A program made the translations under genes and the position numbers. A stretch of 64,000 bases of DNA from Chrysoporthe austroafricana (lineage: Eukaryota; Ascomycota; Sordariomycetes; Diaporthales; Cryphonectriaceae): the NCBI GenBank assembly GCA_001051155.2, contig JYIP02000006.1:2914001-2978000 (forward strand), read 5' to 3'. Below the pieces are notes generated by a model, which did not search any database, was not told the DNA's origin, and was given only the letters and a program-made list of their open reading frames with translations. This document shows, piece by piece, positions 12,763-22,451 of the stretch (position 1 is its first letter; every line of letters starts with the position of its first letter).

Positions 12763-13358
12763 CGTTGCGAAGAATGCAAGTTAACTGCACCGACTGCTCA
12801 TTACGGGAATCTCGGCAGGATAGACGAGGTCAGTACGGCTCGCGGTCCGCAACCTGATAATGTGTATAGAGAAGATGATCACGAGCGGGGACCGGGACGA
12901 GGATATGAGAATAGTTTCTTCAAGGCAGTTCTCCTGAAAGCTGACCAGACCTCACAATAAAGACCCAAACCGAACACAGGGACTGAAAGGTGAGGGTGAA
13001 AAACATCCAGCAGCTGCAGGCTGCATGCATGCTGTCCACGAAACAACACTGACAGGGCACGTCTGCAACGGCCCTGGGAGCTAAGTACGTACGTCATTGG
13101 GTGGCCCGTGGTTTCTACAGTACGCGTTCGGTCTGGACAGTCAGACAACGGTGGCACGGCAGCACAGCACGCGGCAGGCAACCGCTGGACGGGTCGCAGG
13201 GATGAAGCACTGGGTTTAGTGCCCTCGAGCCCTCGGCCGGACCCCTGCTCGGGGGCGCCCCCAAAGCTACCACCGTGGCCGTCGCGAGGCGCTGTCGTTG
13301 CCGGAGCTGCTCGAGCATCTACCACCTGTCCCGAACGCAGCAGACACCAGCCCTCATC
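12763..13358. other. Intergenic, divergent PhoD/p24 promoter region
   Basis: About 600 bases between two divergent starts. No supported gene; the minus-strand frame over 12879-13682 is the shadow of the p24 gene and its leader. Presumed shared promoter. Confidence 0.45.
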
Positions 13359-14121
13359 ATGCAGCTGACAACCCTCGCGTGCGGGCTGCTCGCCCTGCTC
13401 GCCTCCCAGGTCTCTGCGACGGCGTTGACCTACAAGCTGGCTGCCAACGAGAAGGCCTGCTTCTACGCCAACAACCAGGAGAAGGCCCAGAAGATCGCGT
13501 TCTACTTTGCTGTCTGTGCCCCGTCTCTCTGCGCCCGCCCGCCATCTGTTCGGGAGCTGATACAGCATGCAGGTACAATCCGGCGGCTCTTTCGATGTTG
13601 ACTTCGAGGTGACCGCCCCGTCGGGTAAGATTGTCACAGAGGGCACCAAGGAACGCCAGGGAGACTTCGTCTTCACCGGCAACGAGATCGGCGACTACTC
13701 GTTCTGCTTCAACAACGAGATGAGCACTGTCACCGACAAGTTCGTTGATTTCGAAATTGCCGTACGCCACGTCCCACCTGCTTACCCTCGTGTCCTATGT
13801 TTGCCCCCCTTCTCACTAGTGCGTGTCTAGGTCGAGAATGAAGCCCGAGTCGATCTCCCATCAAAGAAGGGAACCTCCCCCGAACAGACCACCTCCCTCG
13901 AGGAGTCCGTCATCAAGATCTCTGGTCAGCTGTCCACCATGTCCCGCAACCAGAAGTACTTCCGGACGCGCGAGAACCGCAACTTCAGCACCGTCAGGAG
14001 CACGGAGAAGAGGATCGTCAACTTCAGCTTGGTCCAGTGCGGCCTGATCATCTGCATGGGGGCTCTCCAGGTCTTTGTTGTGCGCTTCTTCTTCCAAGGC
14101 GCAAGAAAGGGCTACGTATAA
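13359..14121 (+). CDS. p24 (emp24/gp25L) family cargo receptor
   Basis: Type I membrane protein of COPII/COPI vesicles that helps sort cargo between ER and Golgi. Exons 13359-13511, 13573-13761 and 13831-14121 give 210 residues. It has a signal peptide (MQLTTLACGLLALLASQVSA), a GOLD domain with the conserved cysteine pair (KACFYANN and YSFCFNNE), a coiled-coil stretch (SLEESVIKISGQLSTMSRNQ), a membrane span (LVQCGLIICMGALQVFVVRF) and a short tail FFFQGARKGYV with aromatic and basic residues as in p24 sorting signals. The first intron has a weak donor (GTCTGT), but no better site keeps the frame. Which Erp/p24 subfamily it belongs to cannot be settled by eye. Confidence 0.93.
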
Positions 14122-15224
14122 ATCATGTGCGCGTGATAGAAAAAGGAGGTGGGGGGAGGACAAGGTCAGTGCCCGAGTTGGTCGGTCTGGTGTTTCACGC
14201 ACGGCGTTTACTGTGATAGCCTAATTGGCAAATGTTATGAATTGGTTTTTAGGGCGGGAAAAAATCACGATAAATCATGGAAGGATGAGCATGAAGGTTA
14301 TCTACGATGTGTCTCGTCACTCGCTTAGGGAAGGTAGTGGTACCCCTTTCAGCTTGCAAGCACATCGCACTATCAATCCTGAGCGTGTTGCCCTACTGGA
14401 ATCATTCACCGTGCTTCTGCCTAACTGTGATCGTAGACAAGCAATCGTAGCTCTCAGCCCGGCCGGGCCGTGCGAGAGGCTAGTCTCGACCAAAGCTTGT
14501 GTTAGTACTCACATTATATACCCAGAGATGGACGTGTTACAATGTTAAGATTGGCCAGAGTCCTGGTCTTGGGCAGTGAGCCGGAGTCTGGCACCTTGGT
14601 AATCCATGAGCTGTTTCCTGAGGACAGTCAATTCCTAGCATCTTTTGGTTAGTCTTCGATGGCACGCCATATTGAACGGAGTGGCCATATATTACCATGA
14701 AGAGCCGCATCCCAAATCGGGGTACCAAGTTGTGGGCTAGGATTCGGTAGCCCCAGTAATAATATTTGGAAAGGCGACAGGCCAATCTACAGGACGAGTG
14801 ATTGGATTTTAAGATGTGGGAGTACATTTTAAATAATTGCAAAAGATTTTGTTAGCAAGTTCTTTAATTTTTAAAATCAAGTTATTATGGCGCCACTTCA
14901 CCCGACTAACGTGCAACGTCGCAGGGGAAGATATGAGTGTCGTGAGAAACTCGCTAAGCATGACCGTAAGAGAAACGTTACCCTGCTCCTGCTACCATAT
15001 CCAGATACTGTGATCTTGTGCACATGTTAGGTAACCGTGGCTCATGCAGAAGCGGCCACCGTGACTTTGCGCACCCAGGGCATGCAAAGTTACTCGTGGC
15101 CGCCGTGTACGTACATATGGTGGGTGATTGATAAAACACCTCGCATGCTCTTGGTTGTTGATGGCCGCCGAAGGATATCCATTGGCTGTTCACCCGAACG
15201 TCTTCTCTCTTACGAGAACATATA
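14122..15224. other. AT-rich intergenic patch leading into the retroelement relic
   Basis: Visibly richer in A and T than its surroundings, most clearly at 14740-14890 (runs such as TTTTAAATAATTGC). No gene is supported. With the relic that follows, it looks like old, mutated transposon sequence; the RIP explanation is inference. Confidence 0.5.
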
Positions 15225-15560
15225 ATGGCAACCCGATCCAAGAATACAAGAAAAAGTCCGATGCGGAAACCCTTCCCTAGCGAAATTGCTGCGCCCACTA
15301 ATTCGGAGCTCGACCAGTATATTGAACAACACAATCGTCACCTCTCCGGCCCTATTTGTCAAAGGGGCCTCCGTTTTTCTGTGGACTACCGAGCACTTGA
15401 TGAAGTAATAATAAAAGACCGCTACCCCTTACCGCTAACACAGGAGTTTTTGAATAAGCTTGAGAGATGAAATATCTTTTGAAGATTGATATTATCTCTA
15501 TGTCTGACAATGTTCGGATTCGCGAAGGAGAACGATACCTGATAGCCCCGTTGCGATCGG
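15225..15560 (+). mobile_element. Ty3/gypsy-type reverse transcriptase fragment, degenerate
   Basis: A relic of an LTR-retrotransposon polyprotein. One frame carries [20 protein letters not shown] then [13 protein letters not shown], matching the start of the gypsy reverse-transcriptase fingers (typically LR-C-VDYR-LN--TIK--YPLPLI). It stops at 15468-15470. The homology continues in another frame from about 15471 as KYLLKIDIISMSDNVRIREG, matching the next RT block (normally K-TKLDI--AYN-IRI-EG). Just before the first block the usual region with a lysine-rich VKKKDG motif is missing. So the piece carries a frameshift, at least one deletion and no catalytic YxDD. No LTRs were found. Confidence 0.8.
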
Positions 15561-15744
15561 CGCGGCAGCCAATCAGGAAACAGCACCCTAGACACCACTA
15601 CAGTGTGCCAAAGGTGGCCCGTGCGGCAGGCAAATCTGGGCGCAGGCCAAACATAGAACCCAGTTTGACGAACTCTCGAGGTATCACGTCTACCCTTCAA
15701 CATCCAACTTCACATCTAGCGTCATACTTAACGACGCGCCCAGT

Positions 15745-17463
15745 ATGGCCTCCCTCGCATCCGCCCTCTCACAATCCGTCCCGAAACCCACATACACCGG
15801 CGAAGACGAGGAACTTCCCACACGCACCTTGCAGCGCGGCCCACGCATCGTCGGTCCTGGTCACTTCGACGAGACCGCAGTCGTCCTTAAGCGCGCCGGC
15901 GGGCCTCCCCCATACGGGCAACGGGTAGGATGGCGGCCGCGCAACCCAGAAGATTTTGGTGATGGCGGCGCCTTCCCCGAGATCCACATCGCACAGTACC
16001 CCCTGGACATGGGTCGAAAGGGCGGCTCGGCGTCGAAGTCAAACGCGCTGGCCCTCACCGTCGATGGGGACGGCAAGGTGAACTACGACGCCATCGCGAA
16101 GCAGGGTCACGCGGAGGGCCGCATCGTGCAGACAAGCTTCAAGGACCTGATCCCCCTGCGGCAGCGCGCTAATGCGGGCGAGATCAACCTCGAGCGGCCT
16201 AGCGAGGAGGAGGTCGCCGCGACGACGGAGCGTACCAAGGCCGCGCTAGAAAAGTTGGTCAGTGGCGCGGTGGCGTCGCAGAAGCCGAAGAATGTCAACG
16301 TTGGTGGGAAGGGAGACCCAACGTTTGTGCGATATACGCCGGCGAACCAGATGGGCGACAACTCCAAGAAGCAGGACCGCATCATGAAGATTGTGGAGAG
16401 ACAGCGGGATCCAATGGAGCCGCCCAAATTTAGGATTAAGAAGATTCCACGTGGACCGCCGTCCCCTCCGCCGCCCGTATTGAGGTCGCCGCCGAGAAAG
16501 CTGACGGCGCAGGATCAAGAGGACTGGAGGATCCCGCCGCCTGTCTCGAACTGGAAGAATCCGAAGGGATTCACGGTGCCATTGGACAAGAGATTGGCTG
16601 CTGATGGGCGTGGGCTGCAGGATGTGCAGATCAATGACAAGTTTGCTCAGTTCTCGGAGGCATTGTTCATGGCAGACAGACATGCGAGAGAAGAGGTTAA
16701 GCAACGGGCACTCATGCAGCAGCGTTTGGCGGAGAAGGAGAAGCAGCAGAAGGAGGAGAATCTTCGCATGCTTGCACAACAGGCGCGGGAAGAGAAGGCC
16801 AGCAGTAGCAGGCGCAGATCGAGATCCGGCAGCTACGACAGCCGCTCTGACTCTGGGTCAGCATACGACAGCGACGACTCTGCCGTTCGTGAGCGAGAGG
16901 AGGCACGCAGGGAACGACGCCGCGAAGAAGAGCGTAAGCTACGACAATCGCGCATGGGCGCGGAACGGCGCATCCAAGTCATGGCTCGCGAGCAGAATCG
17001 AGACATCTCAGAAAAGATCGCGCTCGGCTTGGCCAAGCCTACCCAAAGCAAAGAGGGCATGTATGACTCCCGCCTCTTCAACCAGACTAGCGGTTTTGAT
17101 AGTGGCATCAACGAGGACAACCCGTACGACAAGCCGTTATTTGCGGCGCAGGATGCCATCAGCAGTATCTACCGACCACGTGCGAATATGGACGACGATG
17201 ACGAGACAGCGGGCGACAAGGAAATGGAAAAGATACAGAAATCAGCTAGGTTCGGTGAGGTGCTGGGTCGCGGCAAGTTTAGGGGAACGGAGGATGCGGA
17301 AGCACGGGAGGGTCCAGTGCAATTCGAGAAGGAAACAGCGGATCCGTTCAACGTCGACAAGTTTCTTTCGGAGGTGGAGCAGTCCTCAAGCAAGAGAGGA
17401 TACGGTCTCCAGGAGGCTGACGACCGCAAGTCGAAGCGGCCCCGCGTGGAAGATGACGACTAG
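15745..17463 (+). CDS. PRP45: Pre-mRNA-processing protein 45 (SNW/SKIP family)
   Basis: Spliceosome component of the SNW/SKIP family, needed in the activated spliceosome. Single exon, 572 residues. N-terminal RTLQRGPRIVGPGHFDE is followed by the SNW domain at about 170-330: VRYTPANQ (about 196), DRIMKIVERQRDPMEPPKFR (211-230), PRGPPSPPPPVLRSPPRKLT and the signature SNWKNPKG (268-275), where the family name comes from. The C-terminal half is charged, with an Arg/Ser and Arg/Glu-rich stretch (about 345-400), DISEKIALGLAKP, and YDSRLFNQTSGFDSGI, all standard for fungal orthologues. The ATG at 15745 is the first in frame. Longer than yeast Prp45 (379) but close to other filamentous fungi. It starts about 185 bases past the retroelement relic. 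Confidence 0.97.
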   Translation: MASLASALSQSVPKPTYTGEDEELPTRTLQRGPRIVGPGHFDETAVVLKRAGGPPPYGQRVGWRPRNPEDFGDGGAFPEIHIAQYPLDMGRKGGSASKSNALALTVDGDGKVNYDAIAKQGHAEGRIVQTSFKDLIPLRQRANAGEINLERPSEEEVAATTERTKAALEKLVSGAVASQKPKNVNVGGKGDPTFVRYTPANQMGDNSKKQDRIMKIVERQRDPMEPPKFRIKKIPRGPPSPPPPVLRSPPRKLTAQDQEDWRIPPPVSNWKNPKGFTVPLDKRLAADGRGLQDVQINDKFAQFSEALFMADRHAREEVKQRALMQQRLAEKEKQQKEENLRMLAQQAREEKASSSRRRSRSGSYDSRSDSGSAYDSDDSAVREREEARRERRREEERKLRQSRMGAERRIQVMAREQNRDISEKIALGLAKPTQSKEGMYDSRLFNQTSGFDSGINEDNPYDKPLFAAQDAISSIYRPRANMDDDDETAGDKEMEKIQKSARFGEVLGRGKFRGTEDAEAREGPVQFEKETADPFNVDKFLSEVEQSSSKRGYGLQEADDRKSKRPRVEDDD

Positions 17464-19118
17464 ACTGAATAGCATCTGCTACCTCTTTGAGTTTCTGGCG
17501 GATTTCCGATGGCATAATTCTCAATGGCATCCCGATCCACGTTTCAAGCATCATTTCATAGGGCTCTCATCGCGCGAGTGTCGATGTCGGAGGCTCTTGC
17601 CCAACCTCATCAAGTTTCAGCTGCCTCCTTCTCCTCGAGTTTACTGGCAAGGTGTGCTGAGGGAACGTTTTTGTCCCGTGGCCCCGCTGGCGATCGACTT
17701 CAGTGATGCTGCTGACATCCTGTCTCAGTCCCCAGAGCATTAATTATCGACCGGGCTCACTGAAATCCAACATGTGATTGCAGTCAACCTCAATCTCCGG
17801 ACTCGTTACTGAGTTAAACTCGAGCCCGGAACCTGCTCAGATCCTGAAACTAACTTCGGAGAAGCATTGGCGAATACGCTTTGAATTGTCTGTCGAAGGC
17901 AATCGAGCCATCAAGGATCTCTAAGTATATCAGCCGCTGTAAAGAAGACACGTAATGCATGAGTATTATTGAGCCCCTTAGGCTGCGAAAGTCCTCAGCC
18001 GTCTTCGGGATCGCAGCAGATCGAAGCTGTACAGGCTTGACTACGAGAGCTGATTCGTCCTTGATCTTACACGCCTTGGCACGGAATATAAATTATACTC
18101 GTGCACTGGCCCGCACCGCTGAAACTCACTCTGTATCGAGACGAGATCGTGATCCGCCAGCAGCCCCTCCGATCTCCCCCAATAAGCTCTCCCCTTCGCT
18201 TTCGAGGCTGCTCTGCATACTCACGATCACCGGCGGATGCGATTACGCACGTTGTGTTCCCGGTGCCCTCGAACCTGAAGCACGACGGGACGTTCCCCAC
18301 TGCCCACGAACAAGCCCCGTGTCAAGAACTAGCCATTGGGCGTCTGTCAACTAAGTTGTCATTTCATCCCACGCCCTGAGACAATGCCGAGAAGCAGTAC
18401 CAGCAGTGCACTAGCCACCAGAGGTGCCCTCCGTCCCATATCGCAGTCGGCCCATATAGCGTACACGAATCCTCTGGGCTTCGTGCCCAGTCGCATTTTC
18501 TTGGCTCGATGCGTGATAGGGAGAATGACTCGCATGGACGACACGGTCACATCTCCGACATCAACGTCTTGATCGAAACTTCAGAGCCTGCTTCGGCCTT
18601 GCTTCCGCACTTTTAGTCTCCTCGCTGATACTGCTCCTTCCAGACACGTTGAGATTCAGAATAGTATGCAAGTGTCCTGTCAAGCCGGGCTAAGCTTCAT
18701 GGGCCTCATGAAAAGAGCATAGGAAGATAGCAACGCGCGCAAGAGTACGCGCCGAGACTGGGCGTCAGGATCGTTGTCGGTGCACGCCTGATCGACTGGA
18801 TATCTAACCTGTGGATCTCCCATGTGGCATCCCCAGCTCTTGACGCGGAAGGTGCAGTCTGCTATGTCAATATCAACATCGCTCCATATTTCCTTTGGTC
18901 AGCATTTGACAGCTCCCTCGAGACGTTTCTATCCTACGAACCGCAGCATTGCTTCTCCCGCCAGTTGACAGGGAACTAGTCCCCAGGTGACTGTGGGCTA
19001 GTTCGAGTCGACGTTTTATTCCATCTCAACTTGGTGGGCGTTGGCTACGCATACACGACGGGCCTCTACATGAGGTTGATATTCCTGGAGAATAGCATAC
19101 CACCTCTGCCAGCCCAAC
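17464..19118. other. Intergenic between PRP45 and the GH16-like gene
   Basis: About 1.65 kb. Open frames exist (for example 131 codons from an ATG at 17959, +) but show no domain, no family likeness and Arg/Ser/Pro-biased shadow composition. I see no RNA gene or repeat. Confidence 0.45.
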
Positions 19119-19964
19119 ATGGCCGGACTCAGTTACACCTTGGGTTCAGACCGTACAAGGTCAAATCCATCCTCTATCTACAGCCAGGACCGCTACTCGT
19201 GGACATCATCCATTTATAGTCAGGATGAACAGCTGCCGATAGACTCGAAGCCTCTGATTCAGCGGACTGACTCAGCCCGCTCGGCGGCATCGTCGACATC
19301 CACCAAACCGCCACCCACCTACAGCGAACAAACAATCAAATCTTTGGGCTACAAGCCCTTCGAGTACTGGAAGGGACCCAAGCCGACTGCCTACCCAGCC
19401 GACCAGCGAAAGCGAAAACACCCTGCCCTCGTGCCTCCCCGACTAACGGATGCCAATCCTCGGGCTCCGGTCAAATCTCTTAACGAGTTTAAGCCGATGC
19501 CTCCCGCCAGGGTCCGCGAGCTGAAAGGGTATATAGACGCAGTCCCGCACACTCCGACGGTGAAGGAGAGATACCGGCAGCGACAGGCTGAGCGCGCGAG
19601 GAGGCGGCGCAATCTTCCGCACGCAGGCGAGTGGCCGGGCTGGGTACCCGATAGGAAGGCCTACGTGAAGCGTCGAGGATGGAATCAGATAGCGAATGCG
19701 GACCCAGAGAAACGGCAGTCGATCGGATCGATGGAGCTTGTCAACAGGATAGAGAAGTGGTGGAACCCATGGACGTGGAGACGCCGTACTTGGGGAGTCA
19801 TCGGCGCCCTCTTGGTCCTCTCCGCCGCCGGTGGTATCATAACCGCGATGATGTTGACCAAAAACAACCTGGCCGGCCCTGATCCCAGATACAGGAGATT
19901 AAATTATCACCTGGTCAAGACTATTGCTTTGGAGGACTTGCATGTCCCCTCGTCACCTCCGTGA
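19119..19964 (+). CDS. Single-pass membrane protein resembling the N-terminus of a GH16 glucanase; catalytic domain absent
   Basis: 281 residues from an ATG at 19119. The first 230 residues are hydrophilic, rich in Ser/Pro/Arg/Lys, probably cytosolic and partly disordered. Then comes WWNPWTWRRRTWGVIGALLV with a span running through LSAAGGIITAMML (about 232-255) and a short tail with DPRYRRLNYHLVKT. That order (basic tail, WNPWTW, membrane span, KNN, then Y-x-LNY-L-T) is what I associate with the anchor of fungal membrane-bound GH16 beta-glucanases, where the catalytic domain should follow directly. Here the frame ends 16 residues later, and no GH16 motif appears downstream to 20,960. A truncated gene or relic is the favoured reading. 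Family assignment is inference. Confidence 0.55.
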   Translation: MAGLSYTLGSDRTRSNPSSIYSQDRYSWTSSIYSQDEQLPIDSKPLIQRTDSARSAASSTSTKPPPTYSEQTIKSLGYKPFEYWKGPKPTAYPADQRKRKHPALVPPRLTDANPRAPVKSLNEFKPMPPARVRELKGYIDAVPHTPTVKERYRQRQAERARRRRNLPHAGEWPGWVPDRKAYVKRRGWNQIANADPEKRQSIGSMELVNRIEKWWNPWTWRRRTWGVIGALLVLSAAGGIITAMMLTKNNLAGPDPRYRRLNYHLVKTIALEDLHVPSSPP

Positions 19965-20966
19965 TACTCATCAGCTTCGTCTCTTCGTCGACGCAATATT
20001 TTCGAGGATGATCCGAGTCTCAACTCCTTTCAGATCTCAGACGTGACGTCCGGCTGCGCCTATCGTTATTTTTAACTTTCGTCCAGCTTCGACTCCTTCC
20101 AAAGGCTTCGCGGGATACATCCCCTTCACCAGAACCCATGTTCTCAATCTCGCAACCGCAACCAAAACCTTCGCCATCATGCGCATTAATACGTGATTCG
20201 GCAGTCCTTCCACCCCGGACGCCTAGTTCGGTCGGGTGAGCGGAGGTGTCACAACCCTAGCGACAGTCCTATCAGAGATACCGATTCCTATACGACATGG
20301 CGCACACACTACAGGCTGCAGAGCACGGCCTGAGCCGCGGCTTGGAGACCCGGCGTGGAGGGCCATCAACGGCGGGATGGACGTCGAGGAGACGACGACC
20401 CTCTGGACCGCTGGAAACGTGATGATGCCATGCACGGGCGAGATTTGCACCCTGAACAGTGCACCCTGGACAGACTTTAGGGGATCACACCGGCTCCTTG
20501 ACGAGCGTGGACTGTGCGTCTGTTGTGCGGGTGGCAAAGGGTATGGTTTGGCGAGGGCTGCAATAGTAATATGGCGCGGGGGCACCAAAAAGTAGGATGT
20601 GTTGTTTGAAGACACACTTATGATAGAAACTGCAGTTGACTTTATCATAAAATATGAGCTAGCATGCTGCGCTGGATTTGCTAGACGTCTACCGTGTAAA
20701 TTGAAAATGTATGCCATGTAGGATATTTGATGTTTTCAAAGTCTAATAATGTCTAGCGGGGATCTCCTGTACGCCGACCGATGCTCTCAGTTTCACGAGC
20801 TTGCCACCCCGAACGCCGTCGACCCGGAACGCCTTGAGCCAGGAACCACGGCATGCATACATACGTAACCATACAAACGAGCACAAGGCCTCAACCAAGG
20901 CCCTCACCCTCGGACTGCCTCGTATAGACATCCAGCACGACTAGGAGCAGTCTTGTCCTACTACTG
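19965..20966. other. Intergenic, GH16-like gene to TIM22 (convergent)
   Basis: One kb with no supported gene and no sign of a lost catalytic domain. A perfect 8-base inverted repeat (TTATGATA at 20618-20625, TATCATAA at 20643-20650) sits in an AT-rich stretch. Confidence 0.45.
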
Positions 20967-21730
20967 CTACTCCTCCTCCTCCTTCGGCATCCTCATCCAG
21001 GCATCGATGGCCGCGCTGAACGCCGCGAAGCCCGCGCAGCCGACGGCCGCGGCCTGGGGGCCCCCGTGCCTCGCGAGGATCGCCCCCGTCATGCACCCGG
21101 CCGCGACGCCGTTGCTCAGCTCGTTCTTGGCGCGGTACCCCTCGATGCCGCACTCGATGCCCGAGAACAGGGCGCCGACCATGCCGAAGTTCTTGGCGGT
21201 GCTGAAGGAGCGGGAGCCCATGTCCTTGAGGCCGTGCTTGAGCTGCTGCTTCCACGGGAGCGAGGAGATGGGCGTGTGGTTGGCGCCGGGGACGGTCGCC
21301 GTATGCATGGGGGTGTCGTAGGCCATCTGGAGAGCAGGCCGGCGTCAGTAATTGTTTATGCCACGTAGGTGAGAGGAGGATCCAGGGCGCGGGTAGGGGG
21401 GAGAAGAGGAGGACGTACAGAAGCCATAAACGCGCCGAACAGCCCGCCCAGTCCGAAGCCCATGACGCCGGACATGACCGTCTTTGCGTAGCACGACTCC
21501 ATCAGGCCTTGCATCTTGCGCATATCTGACATCTGATTGCTCAAGTCAGCTTCATCAAATGTCCTCTCCTCCAATAGAGAGCCAAGGTGCGGCGCGCGAG
21601 GGCCGGGCTGGGTCTGACTGACCATCTTGACGTTGGGATCATTTGGGTCCATTGCGCCTGCGCCTATGCCTGCGCCTGCACCCGACATGCCCGGCAGTGG
21701 GGGGGCGCTTCCTGCGCCTGGGAAGTTCAT
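20967..21730 (-). CDS. TIM22: Mitochondrial inner membrane translocase subunit Tim22
   Basis: Channel-forming subunit of the TIM22 complex, which inserts carrier proteins into the mitochondrial inner membrane. Exons 21730-21419 and 21326-20967 give 223 residues. The first 60 residues are Gly/Pro/Ala-rich. The Tim17/Tim22/Tim23 core contains [20 protein letters not shown], then LFGAFMAS, then after the intron [40 protein letters not shown] and [19 protein letters not shown], with Gly-rich helices typical of the family. The first ATG that makes sense is MNFPGAG at 21730; TTG further upstream is not used. It ends MPKEEEE. Its downstream neighbour on this strand is a separate gene about 720 bases upstream of its start (UBP15). 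Confidence 0.96.
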
Positions 21731-22451
21731 CTTCTCGTCGGACAGGCGCTGAAACCCTGGCAAGAGCGGACGTGGAAAGGGTTTTGAGTTCTGGTTGCGA
21801 GAGAGGAGGTGTAGACGTCCAGAGGAGGAGGAGGAGCTTACATAGAGGTTTGGCTACTAGCAAGATTTACGATAAGATAAGCTCCCGAGAATTTCTGGAG
21901 AATTTCTGCTGGGCCGGGCTCGGCGCCGCAGAGAACCCGCCTCCCGCTGAGAAGTGGGACCACCCCGTGCTTCCGTATTCGTTCGAGACGGAGACACACA
22001 TCACATCACAGTCGCTCGACGCACGGTCTTCTTGAAAGTATGACTCGCCGTTAGTATTCACACACAGGCTTGGTAGGTCTAGAGTACCGTTTATGCAACG
22101 ACTAGTCTTGCTTGCCAACAGGTTTTCGCAAAAGGGGGAAAAAAACGATGTCCGGATGTCCGCCAGCGATCCCCCCACTCCCTCCAGCCGTGTTCAAGTC
22201 AATACCCGATTCTCCCACACCTGCGCCCAATGCCTGCTACTTGCTGAACATATGAGATGCCGAAGGCCAAACCCAGTCTCGGTCCCTAACGCGTAACCCC
22301 CGAGTTTGGAGGTTTTCTGCCCGAGGGACGTGGTGAAGACAGATGATGGAGGGTGACAGGATGCTGTTACGGAGGCGGTATCACAGGGCTGCACTTCTCT
22401 ACCATACTTCGTCCCGAGACGAAACCCTCCCGACAGACTCACCATGCAAGG
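21731..22451. other. Intergenic between UBP15 3' end and TIM22 start
   Basis: About 720 bases holding the UBP15 3' UTR and the TIM22 promoter on the minus strand. No gene supported. Confidence 0.45.

Noticed and set aside
16604..17743. A 379-codon + frame overlapping PRP45 and running 280 bases past its stop
   Set aside because: It is a second frame of the highly biased PRP45 coding sequence, rich in Arg/Ser/Thr with no domain; PRP45 is a clear, conserved gene in the other frame.
17959..18354. A 131-codon ATG frame between PRP45 and the GH16-like gene
   Set aside because: Arg/Ser/Pro/Thr-rich with no family likeness or splice structure; typical of chance frames in this base composition.
20223..20717. 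A 164-codon minus-strand frame after the GH16-like gene
   Set aside because: No domain, no good start context and AT-rich 3' composition; it does not supply the missing catalytic domain either.
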